Assembly (NCBI GenBank): GCA_009925875.1
Contig: RFQD01000113.1
Coordinates: 1 to 5,115 of the forward strand
DNA from: Microbacteriaceae bacterium
GTDB lineage: Bacteria; Actinomycetota; Actinomycetes; Actinomycetales; Microbacteriaceae
DNA: 5,115 bases
Direction: 5' to 3'
Below are positions 1 to 5,004 of this stretch, piece by piece; position 1 is the stretch's first letter; the number at the start of each line of letters is the position of its first letter. A model generated the notes under the pieces. That model saw nothing but the letters and a program-made list of their open reading frames with translations, did no database searches and was not told the origin of the DNA. Both the position numbers and the translations under genes were made by a program.

Positions 1-187
1 CCTCAACGTTGAGGGCAGCCACACCCGTCGGCGCGCAGACAGCCACTTTCTTTTCGGTGACGTCGGTGAAGTAGCGCAACAGATGCGACTTACCGGTTCC
101 CGCACGTCCGGTAATGAACATGTGCGCGTTCGTCCCCTCCATCTGGTCGAACAGCGCTTGTTGTTCTTCGGACAGTTCTGCGCTCAT
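1..187 (-). CDS. Pif1/RecD2-like ATP-dependent helicase, N-terminal fragment
   Basis: Only the first 62 codons lie in the window; the 3' part continues beyond position 1. The product starts MSAELSEEQQALFDQ. It has a Walker A motif GRAGTGKS at residues 27-34, preceded by the hydrophobic strand MFIT, and the motif Ia-like stretch CAPTGVAALNV at residues 51-61. This combination is typical of superfamily 1B helicases of the Pif1/RecD2 type, which unwind DNA 5' to 3' using ATP. Actinobacteria often carry a Pif1-like AAA protein with an optional C-terminal domain, but that part cannot be seen here. The ATG at 187 is chosen because GAGAGG sits five bases upstream and the Q-motif-like start (LSEEQQALF) follows at once. 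The gene is divergent from the next gene, with a 90-base gap. Family assignment is good; the exact cellular role is unknown. Confidence 0.87.
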   Translation of the reverse strand, partial: MSAELSEEQQALFDQMEGTNAHMFITGRAGTGKSHLLRYFTDVTEKKVAVCAPTGVAALNVE

Positions 188-222
188 GGAGACCTCTCAT
201 CTACGTGCGGTGCAAGTCTCCC

Positions 223-228
223 AGTGTA
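223..228 (-). promoter_or_regulatory. Candidate -10 box for the helicase gene
   Basis: Read on the minus strand the hexamer is TACACT, fitting the actinobacterial TAnnnT pattern. It would place a transcription start about 28 bases before the helicase ATG, leaving room for the GAGAGG ribosome binding site. No good -35 is present at 17 bases; a TTGACG lies upstream but only 8 bases away. This is a motif match only. Confidence 0.25.
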
Positions 229-248
229 CGACGCCGCGTCAATACCAC

Positions 249-279
249 CTGAAAGTCCGGGACTGACGGTGGGTAGGAT
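249..279 (+). promoter_or_regulatory. Candidate promoter for the exported protein gene
   Basis: CTGAAA (249-254) resembles a -35 box and TAGGAT (274-279) fits TAnnnT, with a 19-base spacer. A start seven or eight bases downstream of the -10 would fall near the in-frame GTG at 287. This raises the possibility of a leaderless transcript translated from 287 rather than from the ATG at 278, which overlaps the -10 itself. The evidence is weak motif matching. Confidence 0.25.
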
Positions 280-1339
280 GGCGCACGTGGGTGTGTCCGC
301 GTTGACAAGAAGGTTCGTGGCGCCAGGGCGCTCCGAATTCATTGGAATCGTGGTCATTGGCACTCTTCTGCTCGGTGGGGGCGTGGCGGCGGGGCTTTCT
401 CTCGCTCGCGATGTCTTTAGCGCTACGGCGTTTGTGACGCAATATCTCCGCGCGGTCGAGAATCGGGACGTCGTCACGGCGATTTCCATGCCCGGCGTCC
501 TTCCGATCGGCGTGGATCGTGACGAGTTCCTCACTAGACCCGAGAACGTGCTTCTCACATCAGCAGCCATGAAACCGGGTGACGATCTGCGCGTTATACG
601 CGAGGAAGATCGCAACGGCGTGCGGCACGTGTTTGCACTCGACTCTGCGAACCCGTCGCAGACAATGGAGTTCGCGGTCGTGCAAACGGGTCGAAATGCG
701 GGAATGTTCCCACAGTGGAGGTTTGTGTCCTCGCCGTTAGGCACACTCGACGTGGAGACAATTCACGCGACCTTTTTCTCCGTGAATGGCTTTGGGCCGA
801 TTGACCTTGCCTCCGTCACGCCGACGGTCTCCCCCAACGATTTCTCGGCACACGGTTCGTTTAGCGTATTTGCGCCCGGCCTTTACGTGGTGGAGACCTC
901 GTCCTCGGCCCTGTCGTCGAAGCCCGTCTCCCTCTCGCTCGCACAGCCGGGCTCAATAGTCCACGCCACCGTGACGGCCGAGCCCACCACAGCGTTCCTG
1001 ACACGCGTGCAGCGTGAAGTCGATCAGTTTTTTGATGACTGTGTGAGTCAACGGGTGCTCTTTCCCGCCGGATGCCCGTTTGGGATTTCTGTGGAGAATC
1101 GCATTTCCGGTGCCCCCCAGTGGGGCATCTTGAATCGGCCTCAGGTCAGTCTGCGCCCGACAGCGTCCGGATGGGAAATCGTCCCTGGCGTCTGGACACT
1201 CACGTTCGATGCCGACATTCAGTCATTGTTTGACGGCAGCATCTCTCCCGCACATGAGGAAATTCCCCTCACCATCGGCGGTCGTGTGCTCCTCACGGCA
1301 TCGGGAGATATTTCAGTCACCATCGACCGCATCGATTAG
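278..1339 (+). CDS. Membrane-anchored exported protein of unknown function
   Basis: I cannot name a family. The 353-residue product has a short basic N-terminus, one hydrophobic segment at about residues 21-44 (signal anchor or uncleaved signal peptide), and a long polar region that should lie outside the membrane. Residues about 48-155 start with a helix (ATAFVTQYLRAVENRD) like that of small NTF2/DUF4878-type lipoprotein domains. The remainder is rich in beta-prone Ser/Thr/Val segments. The only two cysteines of this form (C255 and C266, in DDCVSQRVLFPAGCPFG) could make a disulfide outside the cell. The open frame extends upstream to 83, but that part is antisense to the helicase and reads as non-coding. 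The ATG at 278 follows GGTGGG; GTG at 287 or 293 are alternatives. The gene ends inside the last codons of the convergent copD-ctaG gene, sharing four bases. Coding status is likely; function is unknown. Confidence 0.75.
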   Translation: MAHVGVSALTRRFVAPGRSEFIGIVVIGTLLLGGGVAAGLSLARDVFSATAFVTQYLRAVENRDVVTAISMPGVLPIGVDRDEFLTRPENVLLTSAAMKPGDDLRVIREEDRNGVRHVFALDSANPSQTMEFAVVQTGRNAGMFPQWRFVSSPLGTLDVETIHATFFSVNGFGPIDLASVTPTVSPNDFSAHGSFSVFAPGLYVVETSSSALSSKPVSLSLAQPGSIVHATVTAEPTTAFLTRVQREVDQFFDDCVSQRVLFPAGCPFGISVENRISGAPQWGILNRPQVSLRPTASGWEIVPGVWTLTFDADIQSLFDGSISPAHEEIPLTIGGRVLLTASGDISVTIDRID

Positions 1340-3279
1340 TTGGAGCGGCGAGAGCCCGACATGGTTCGCAACATCGCGTTGTAGGCCTCGAGTTCGGCAT
1401 CGTCCGTGCGATCAGCCTGTCGATCGAGTCTGCGCGCAACCTTGCTGTCGTTTCTACTCCACTGAATGGCAATCACAACGGCCAGAATGGCATTGGGTAT
1501 TTCCCCGACGCTCCAGGCAATAGCGCCGCCCGCAGCCTGATCTTCTAGCGGCGTCGGTCCCCACGTGCGGCCCATGGCGCCATACCAATCTGCGAGTAGC
1601 AACGCTTGCCCGCTCATGATGGTGAGCCCGAAGAACGCATGAACGGTCATGGCGATGAGGAGCTGCACCAGTCGGAATGGATAGGGCAGCCGTTTGACGC
1701 CGGGATCAATCCCGATCAAGCTCTGCACGAACAGGTAACCCGCCAGCAAGAAGTGGACGATCATCCATTCATGACCAATGTGATTCGTTATCGCCCAGCG
1801 CAGGATGCCCGTGTAATAGAAGAACCACAGCGAACCCACGAAGTTGACGGTCGCGAAAATCGGGTTCGAGATGACCTGCGCGAAGCGGGAATGGACCGCC
1901 ACGAGAATCCACTCTCGTGCCCCCCGGCTCGAGTCCGGTCGTTTCTCGATGGCTCGCATCGCGAGAGTAACGGGCGCCGCCGGCACCAAGAGCAGCGGAA
2001 TAACCATGCCCAGTGCCATGTGGCCGAGCATGTGTTGGCTGAACAAGACGTGCTCATAGGCGTTGATGCCGCCGTTCGTAATCCAAAAAAGCAGCACTAG
2101 TCCCGCGGTCCAGGACAGAGTCCGCAGGACTGGCCAATCGTCGCCACGACGGCGCAGTCGTCGAGCGCCCGCGATGTAGAAGAAGATGCCGAAGGCGCAC
2201 ACGGCGAGCCAAATGGGATCAATGCGCCACGCCGTGACATAGGTCGCCCACGTCAATTCCGGTGGCAGCAATTCACCCGTGAGTATTTGTGCCGGTGTCG
2301 GCAGAACAGCTGTCGTCGCTGAAGCCGGCGATGGTGTTCGCGCAAGCCCGGCGGCAATTCCCGTGGCCACGCCCAGAATGCCCAGTTCGAGCGTGATGAA
2401 CCAGGCGAAGCCGCGATGCGCCCGCGTCAAGAAGAACCACCGATGCCACGCGCCGAAAATGAACAATATGGCGAGCGCGAGTGCCTTGAGGATAATCAGC
2501 GTTCCGTAGGGCGAAGAAAGGGCCTGCCATGAGCCCAGACGAACGGCGGCGTTGATAAGCCCTGAGCCACCCACCACGATGAACGAGATGAGTGCGAGTG
2601 TGGAATAGCGTCGGGCCAAGACGTTGCGCTGCGAATCGGATTCACCGATGGACACGATGACAAGGGCGAGGAGACCGCCCATCCAGACGGCCACAAAGAT
2701 GACGTGCAATAACAGGGAATTGGTCGCGATGTCGTGCGCCGCAGCATCCGCGGAATGCCCTTGAAGAGCCAACGGAACGAGGGTGCCGAGAGACACCAGG
2801 CCGACGAAAAACAGGGTGGTCTGGCGTGACACCGCGACGCAGAGCACGGATGTGACCGCGGCGCTCAGCGTGACGATCAGCCACGCCTGTCCCAGTCCAA
2901 CCTGGGTAAGGAAGAATCCCAATTGCTGGCCGAACTCTGGCGTCGTTGAAAAGGCGCTCTGGCTGACATTCATGAACGTCAAAACGGTGGCAGACGACGC
3001 GCTCACGGTCGTCACGACTCCGGCGCTCGCCGCAATATCGATGGCGCGTCGGTACCCTCGACTCGAGTATGGAAGGGCCCAGAGCGCCAACACAATCGAA
3101 CCGATGACGACCGAAGCGCTCACGTAGACCACGAGCGTGGCGCTCGTCAACGCAATTGGAAGCAGGGCTTCTCCTGGAGCTCCACGCAGTGCGCCACCGA
3201 TAGAGAAGGCAAGCCACACGCCCAGTCCCGCGCACGACAGCAGAACGCCGGGTGCCACAATTCGAACCCAGCGTGTCAT
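1336..3279 (-). CDS. CopD-CtaG fusion, copper transport and cytochrome c oxidase assembly membrane protein
   Basis: The 647-residue polytopic protein joins two families. Residues 1 to about 315 form a CopD-like domain with about nine hydrophobic segments and the signature GHSADAAAH (174-182) followed by LLLH (189-192) and WMGGL (199-203). These histidines are the expected copper ligands. Residues about 350-610 form a CtaG (caa3-type oxidase assembly) domain with seven hydrophobic segments. It carries WRIDP (351-355), YEH with FSQHMLGHM (408-421), and NHIGHEWMIVH followed by AGYLF (499-516), giving several membrane histidines. Family knowledge: fusions of this kind in Actinobacteria, such as CtiP of Corynebacterium glutamicum, supply copper for assembly of the aa3 cytochrome oxidase. 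A charged cytoplasmic tail ends the protein. The ATG at 3279 has GGAG only two bases upstream, so a leaderless start is possible. Full length, with no sign of damage. Confidence 0.93.
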   Translation of the reverse strand: MTRWVRIVAPGVLLSCAGLGVWLAFSIGGALRGAPGEALLPIALTSATLVVYVSASVVIGSIVLALWALPYSSRGYRRAIDIAASAGVVTTVSASSATVLTFMNVSQSAFSTTPEFGQQLGFFLTQVGLGQAWLIVTLSAAVTSVLCVAVSRQTTLFFVGLVSLGTLVPLALQGHSADAAAHDIATNSLLLHVIFVAVWMGGLLALVIVSIGESDSQRNVLARRYSTLALISFIVVGGSGLINAAVRLGSWQALSSPYGTLIILKALALAILFIFGAWHRWFFLTRAHRGFAWFITLELGILGVATGIAAGLARTPSPASATTAVLPTPAQILTGELLPPELTWATYVTAWRIDPIWLAVCAFGIFFYIAGARRLRRRGDDWPVLRTLSWTAGLVLLFWITNGGINAYEHVLFSQHMLGHMALGMVIPLLLVPAAPVTLAMRAIEKRPDSSRGAREWILVAVHSRFAQVISNPIFATVNFVGSLWFFYYTGILRWAITNHIGHEWMIVHFLLAGYLFVQSLIGIDPGVKRLPYPFRLVQLLIAMTVHAFFGLTIMSGQALLLADWYGAMGRTWGPTPLEDQAAGGAIAWSVGEIPNAILAVVIAIQWSRNDSKVARRLDRQADRTDDAELEAYNAMLRTMSGSRRSN

Positions 3280-3285
3280 AGCTCC

Positions 3286-3291
3286 AGCCTA
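3286..3291 (-). promoter_or_regulatory. Candidate -10 box of copD-ctaG
   Basis: The minus-strand hexamer TAGGCT fits TAnnnT and lies six bases before the ATG, so initiation would fall at or next to the A of the start codon. This suggests a leaderless mRNA. The -35 region is poor and would overlap the left arm of the hairpin at 3311-3352. Motif evidence only. Confidence 0.35.
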
Positions 3292-3310
3292 CGCACGCAC
3301 CGAACGGCTT

Positions 3311-3352
3311 AACGACGTGAGGACCACCAGCTGGGGTGGTCCTCACGTCGTT
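3311..3352 (-). terminator. Strong hairpin terminator after the HU gene
   Basis: Bases 3311-3328 (AACGACGTGAGGACCACC) are the exact reverse complement of 3335-3352, giving an 18-bp perfect stem with a 6-base loop at 3329-3334. It begins 12 bases beyond the HU stop codon and ends before the copD-ctaG promoter region. No run of T follows on the minus strand, so it would be a U-poor terminator, a type common in Actinobacteria. It could also protect the 3' end of the message. Structure is certain; function is inferred from position. Confidence 0.8.
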
Positions 3353-3353
3353 G

Positions 3354-3369
3354 AGTAAGAAAACTTACT
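3354..3369 (-). repeat. Short inverted repeat covering the HU stop codon
   Basis: AGTAAG (3354-3359) and CTTACT (3364-3369) form a perfect 6-bp inverted repeat around an AAAA/TTTT loop. One arm contains the TAA stop of the HU gene (3365-3367). It abuts the large hairpin at 3311-3352, so the transcript end would carry two adjacent stems. The small stem is A/T-rich and weak by itself. Confidence 0.5.
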
Positions 3370-3643
3370 TAACGGCCGCCTTGAGCTTGCTACCAGCCGC
3401 AATCTTCACTGAGTTGCTGGCCGCAATCTGGATGGTGGCACCCGTTTGAGGGTTGCGTCCCTGGCGAGCCGCACGAGCAGTGCGCTCGAACGAGATGTAG
3501 CCGGGGATCGTGACCTTGCCGCCCTGGGCGACCTCAGCCGAGACAACCTCGAACATCGCGTCAATGACGGCACCAACGGTAGCTGCCGACTGGCCAGTCT
3601 TGGTTGCGATTTCTGCAACCAGTTCAGACTTGTTAAGAGCCAT
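3365..3643 (-). CDS. hup: HU family nucleoid DNA-binding protein
   Basis: The 92-residue product is the normal length for bacterial HU. It starts with the dimerising helices (MALNKSELVAEIATKTG), has the turn GGKVTIPGYISFER (41-54), and carries the DNA-binding arm motif ARQGRNPQTG (59-68), with P65 as the residue that intercalates into DNA. HU forms dimers that bend and compact DNA with little sequence preference. The C-terminus stops at the core fold (AAGSKLKAAVK); there is no lysine/alanine-rich tail as in mycobacterial HupB. The start is supported by a perfect AGGAGG seven bases before the ATG. The gene lies 87 bases downstream of rpsN, so it may share the ribosomal transcript, use its own promoter, or both. 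A strong hairpin follows at once. Confidence 0.97.
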   Translation of the reverse strand: MALNKSELVAEIATKTGQSAATVGAVIDAMFEVVSAEVAQGGKVTIPGYISFERTARAARQGRNPQTGATIQIAASNSVKIAAGSKLKAAVK

Positions 3644-3650
3644 GGGGTGT

Positions 3651-3656
3651 CCTCCT
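3651..3656 (-). promoter_or_regulatory. Ribosome binding site of the HU gene
   Basis: The minus strand reads AGGAGG, a full match to the anti-Shine-Dalgarno, seven bases before the ATG at 3643. It fixes the HU start and predicts high translation, as expected for an abundant nucleoid protein. Confidence 0.85.
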
Positions 3657-3704
3657 GGACCTGTTTATGGGAACGAGTGGAGCCATGCGGCCCGTCTCAA
3701 ATCA

Positions 3705-3710
3705 ACCGTA
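3705..3710 (-). promoter_or_regulatory. Candidate -10 box for an HU-specific promoter
   Basis: In the 87-base gap after rpsN the minus strand has TACGGT, which fits TAnnnT and would give a leader of roughly 55 bases. The -35 region 17 bases upstream (TAACTT) matches poorly and overlaps the end of rpsN. The gap size argues for a promoter more than this motif does. Confidence 0.25.
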
Positions 3711-3730
3711 TGGCTGACCTGACGTAAAAG

Positions 3731-4036
3731 TTACCAGCTGGACTTACGAATCCCCGGTAACTCACCATGGTGCGCCATTTCGCGGAAACGGACACGCGAG
3801 ATGCCGAACTTCGTGAGGACACCGCGAGGACGACCGTCAATTGCATCTCGGCTGCGAACCCGAATCGGCGACGCATCGCGCGGAAGCTTCTGCAGAGCTA
3901 CGCGCGCAGCGGCACGGCTCTCGTCGGTTCCCTTCGGGTCAACCAGGGCTTTCTTCAGTTCCAGTCGCTTTGCCGCGTAACGTTCGACAACGACCTTACG
4001 TTGCTCATTACGAGCAATCTTGCTCTTCTTTGCCAT
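3731..4036 (-). CDS. rpsN: 30S ribosomal protein S14, zinc-independent form
   Basis: The 101-residue length is that of the long, E. coli-like S14; the zinc-binding short form has about 61 residues. The conserved C-terminal core is present: GRPRG (68-72), [11 protein letters not shown] (76-86) and [11 protein letters not shown] to the end. Where zinc-binding S14 has cysteines (LCRICFRE) this protein has S80 and R83, and there is no cysteine at all, so it cannot hold the usual structural zinc. S14 belongs to the 30S head near the tRNA sites. The ATG at 4036 follows the rpmG stop directly, with no spacer. Its GAGGAG ribosome binding site lies inside the last codons of rpmG, so translation is probably coupled. 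Confidence 0.97.
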   Translation of the reverse strand: MAKKSKIARNEQRKVVVERYAAKRLELKKALVDPKGTDESRAAARVALQKLPRDASPIRVRSRDAIDGRPRGVLTKFGISRVRFREMAHHGELPGIRKSSW

Positions 4037-4204
4037 TTAACGCTCCTCGCGGAATTCAACGTGCTTGCGCACAACGGGGTCGTACTTCTTGAGTACAAGA
4101 CGGTCAGGGGTGTTGCGACGATTCTTGCGCGTGACGTAGGTGTACCCCGTGCCCGCCGTCGACTTGAGCTTGATAATGGGACGGATGTCCTGTTGCTTAG
4201 CCAT
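4037..4204 (-). CDS. rpmG: 50S ribosomal protein L33, zinc-independent form
   Basis: A 55-residue basic protein starting [20 protein letters not shown], followed by [16 protein letters not shown] and [17 protein letters not shown], the standard L33 pattern. The two CxxC pairs of zinc-binding L33 are absent; the protein contains no cysteine. L33 sits near the E site of the large subunit. Its ATG shares one base with the rpmB stop (TAATG), and the GGGGAG upstream lies inside rpmB. Its TAA is immediately followed by the rpsN ATG. This tight packing shows a co-transcribed, translationally coupled unit. Confidence 0.96.
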   Translation of the reverse strand: MAKQQDIRPIIKLKSTAGTGYTYVTRKNRRNTPDRLVLKKYDPVVRKHVEFREER

Positions 4205-4440
4205 TAGATCTTCTCCCCACGTGCGAGCAGATCCTTCACAACGGATTCGATTCCGCGTGCGTCAATCACCTTGATGCCCTTGGCGGACAACGTGAGAGTC
4301 ACATTGCGACGAAGCGACGGAACGAAGTACGTCTTCTTCTGAATGTTCGGGTCGAACCGACGCTTCGTGCGGCGGTGCGAGTGTGAGATGTTGTGACCAA
4401 AGCCGGGAACGGCTCCTGTCACCTGACAGGTCGCAGCCAT
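4204..4440 (-). CDS. rpmB: 50S ribosomal protein L28, zinc-independent form
   Basis: The 78-residue product has the L28 signature: N-terminal [20 protein letters not shown], then [10 protein letters not shown] (25-34), and [20 protein letters not shown] (46-65), close to the E. coli type. Zinc-binding L28 proteins carry two CxxC pairs. Here the first pair is reduced to C5 with T8, and the second is replaced by the TLSAKG stretch. L28 is a late-assembling protein of the large subunit. It is the first gene of the ribosomal trio, 123 bases after the zur stop, and has a perfect AGGAGG eight bases before its ATG. The gap probably holds the operon promoter and any leader control. Confidence 0.97.
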   Translation of the reverse strand: MAATCQVTGAVPGFGHNISHSHRRTKRRFDPNIQKKTYFVPSLRRNVTLTLSAKGIKVIDARGIESVVKDLLARGEKI

Positions 4441-4448
4441 GTCTGTTT

Positions 4449-4454
4449 CCTCCT
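4449..4454 (-). promoter_or_regulatory. Ribosome binding site of rpmB
   Basis: AGGAGG on the minus strand, eight bases before the ATG at 4440. It fixes the rpmB start and follows the hairpin at 4458-4474 by only three bases, so folding of that hairpin could influence access. Confidence 0.85.
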
Positions 4455-4457
4455 ACC

Positions 4458-4474
4458 GTGACGCAAAGCGCCAC
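4458..4474 (-). other. Potential RNA hairpin next to the rpmB ribosome binding site
   Basis: On the minus strand GUGGCGC, UUU, GCGUCAC can fold into a 7-bp stem with one G-U pair and a 3-base loop. It ends three bases before AGGAGG. Such a stem could act in the rpmB leader, but no measured or conserved structure is known to me. Confidence 0.4.
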
Positions 4475-4475
4475 C

Positions 4476-4487
4476 CAAGATTTCTTG
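4476..4487. promoter_or_regulatory. Operator-like palindrome before rpmB
   Basis: CAAGATTTCTTG is a 5-bp inverted repeat (CAAGA/TCTTG) around two bases, A/T-rich at its centre. It lies between zur and rpmB, where a repressor would be expected if the ribosomal genes respond to metal. It does not match the actinobacterial Zur box I know (a TGAAAATGATTTTCA-like sequence), so the binding protein, if any, is open. Confidence 0.3.
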
Positions 4488-4490
4488 TCT

Positions 4491-4531
4491 GCAGTTCTTT
4501 GACGGCTCACGCCGGAAATACCGCGAACTGC
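4491..4531 (-). other. Potential two-tier stem in the rpmB leader
   Basis: GCAGTTC (4491-4497) pairs exactly with GAACTGC (4525-4531). Inside them CGGC (4503-4506) and GCCG (4511-4514) form a second stem; on the minus-strand RNA its loop is GUGA, a GNRA tetraloop. Together this makes a lower 7-bp and an upper 4-bp helix separated by an asymmetric internal loop. It may be part of the rpmB leader or an end structure for the zur transcript. It lacks a following T run. Confidence 0.35.
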
Positions 4532-4560
4532 CCGAGGGAATTTCGAACAGCCGGTTCATA

Positions 4561-4566
4561 AGTCTA
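4561..4566 (-). promoter_or_regulatory. Candidate -10 box for the rpmB-rpmG-rpsN operon
   Basis: TAGACT on the minus strand fits TAnnnT and overlaps the zur stop codon. It would start a transcript near 4554 and give a leader of a little over 110 bases containing all the potential stems described downstream. The -35 region is not convincing, so this is one possibility only. Confidence 0.2.
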
Positions 4567-5004
4567 GCCCTGATTGGGACCCGGTCGCGAATCGCCTGCC
4601 AACGTCGGCAAACCCGAGCAGGTCGGGCAGATGCCGTAAATGTCGAGAACGTGTCCGACGTCCCGAAAACCGTGCTCGGACGCGAATACCTGCGCCCACT
4701 CCTCAATTGCGTCGGAGTGAATCTCGACGGTGAGGCCACACGAGCGACAAACGAGGTGGTGGTGGTGGCCCGAGGTGGAGCATCCTCGATACAACGTCTC
4801 TCCGCTCGGTGCGACAACGGTGTCGGCAGCGCCCGAGTCGGCAAATTCATTGAGCGCACGGTAGACCGTCGCCAAGCCGATGCGCGAGCCTGCCGCTCGG
4901 AGGTTCGCATGCAGCGCTTGAGCACTGACAAAACCCTGCTCGGCACCGAGGGCGGCGCGCACCGCGATCTTTTGCGATGTCATGCGTTTCGTCGGAGCGC
5001 TCAT
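4564..5004 (-). CDS. zur: Zinc uptake regulator Zur (Fur family, FurB-like)
   Basis: A 146-residue repressor that binds DNA as a zinc-loaded dimer and shuts off zinc uptake genes. The winged-helix part includes SRIGLATVYRALNEFADSG (40-58). The hinge and dimer part has LYRGC (C75), then GHHHHLVCRSCG (79-90), and a second pair ICPTC (C126, C129). C86, C89, C126 and C129 form the expected structural zinc site. D61, C75, H80-H83, E101 and H118 match the positions of the other zinc ligands in mycobacterial FurB, which separates it from iron Fur and from PerR. The ATG at 5004 is chosen over upstream in-frame starts because it has GAGG eight bases before it and overlaps the permease stop as ATGA. 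A frame extended to 5097 would run through permease codons. It is co-transcribed with the importer and probably controls it. Confidence 0.92.
   Translation of the reverse strand: MSAPTKRMTSQKIAVRAALGAEQGFVSAQALHANLRAAGSRIGLATVYRALNEFADSGAADTVVAPSGETLYRGCSTSGHHHHLVCRSCGLTVEIHSDAIEEWAQVFASEHGFRDVGHVLDIYGICPTCSGLPTLAGDSRPGPNQG

Noticed and set aside
83..277. Upstream extension of the plus-strand gene to an ATG at 83
   Set aside because: It would lie antisense to the helicase start, shows no recognisable domain, and places the membrane anchor deep inside the protein; the start at 278 gives a normal N-terminal anchor.
1111..1127. TGCCCC/GGGGCA hairpin as a terminator for copD-ctaG read-through
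   Set aside because: Only a 6-bp stem, inside the coding region of the plus gene, more than 200 bases past the copD-ctaG stop, and without a T run; could be chance.
1606..2100. 164-codon open frame on the plus strand inside copD-ctaG
   Set aside because: It mirrors the coding strand of a clear membrane protein, is full of His/Glu/Arg as expected from a complementary frame, and has no recognisable motif.
2642..3346. 234-codon minus-strand frame overlapping copD-ctaG
   Set aside because: Arginine-rich alternate-frame reading of the CopD domain, running through the terminator hairpin; no domain seen.
4545..4557. GAAC-N5-GTTC as an SOS (LexA) box
   Set aside because: The actinobacterial LexA box needs a 4-base spacer (GAAC-N4-GTTC), and the flanks do not match; no SOS gene follows. 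Kept only as a generic inverted repeat.
4441..4563. Canonical Zur box before rpmB
   Set aside because: Scanned both strands for a TGAAAATGATTTTCA-like palindrome and found none; the A/T-rich palindrome at 4476-4487 is different.
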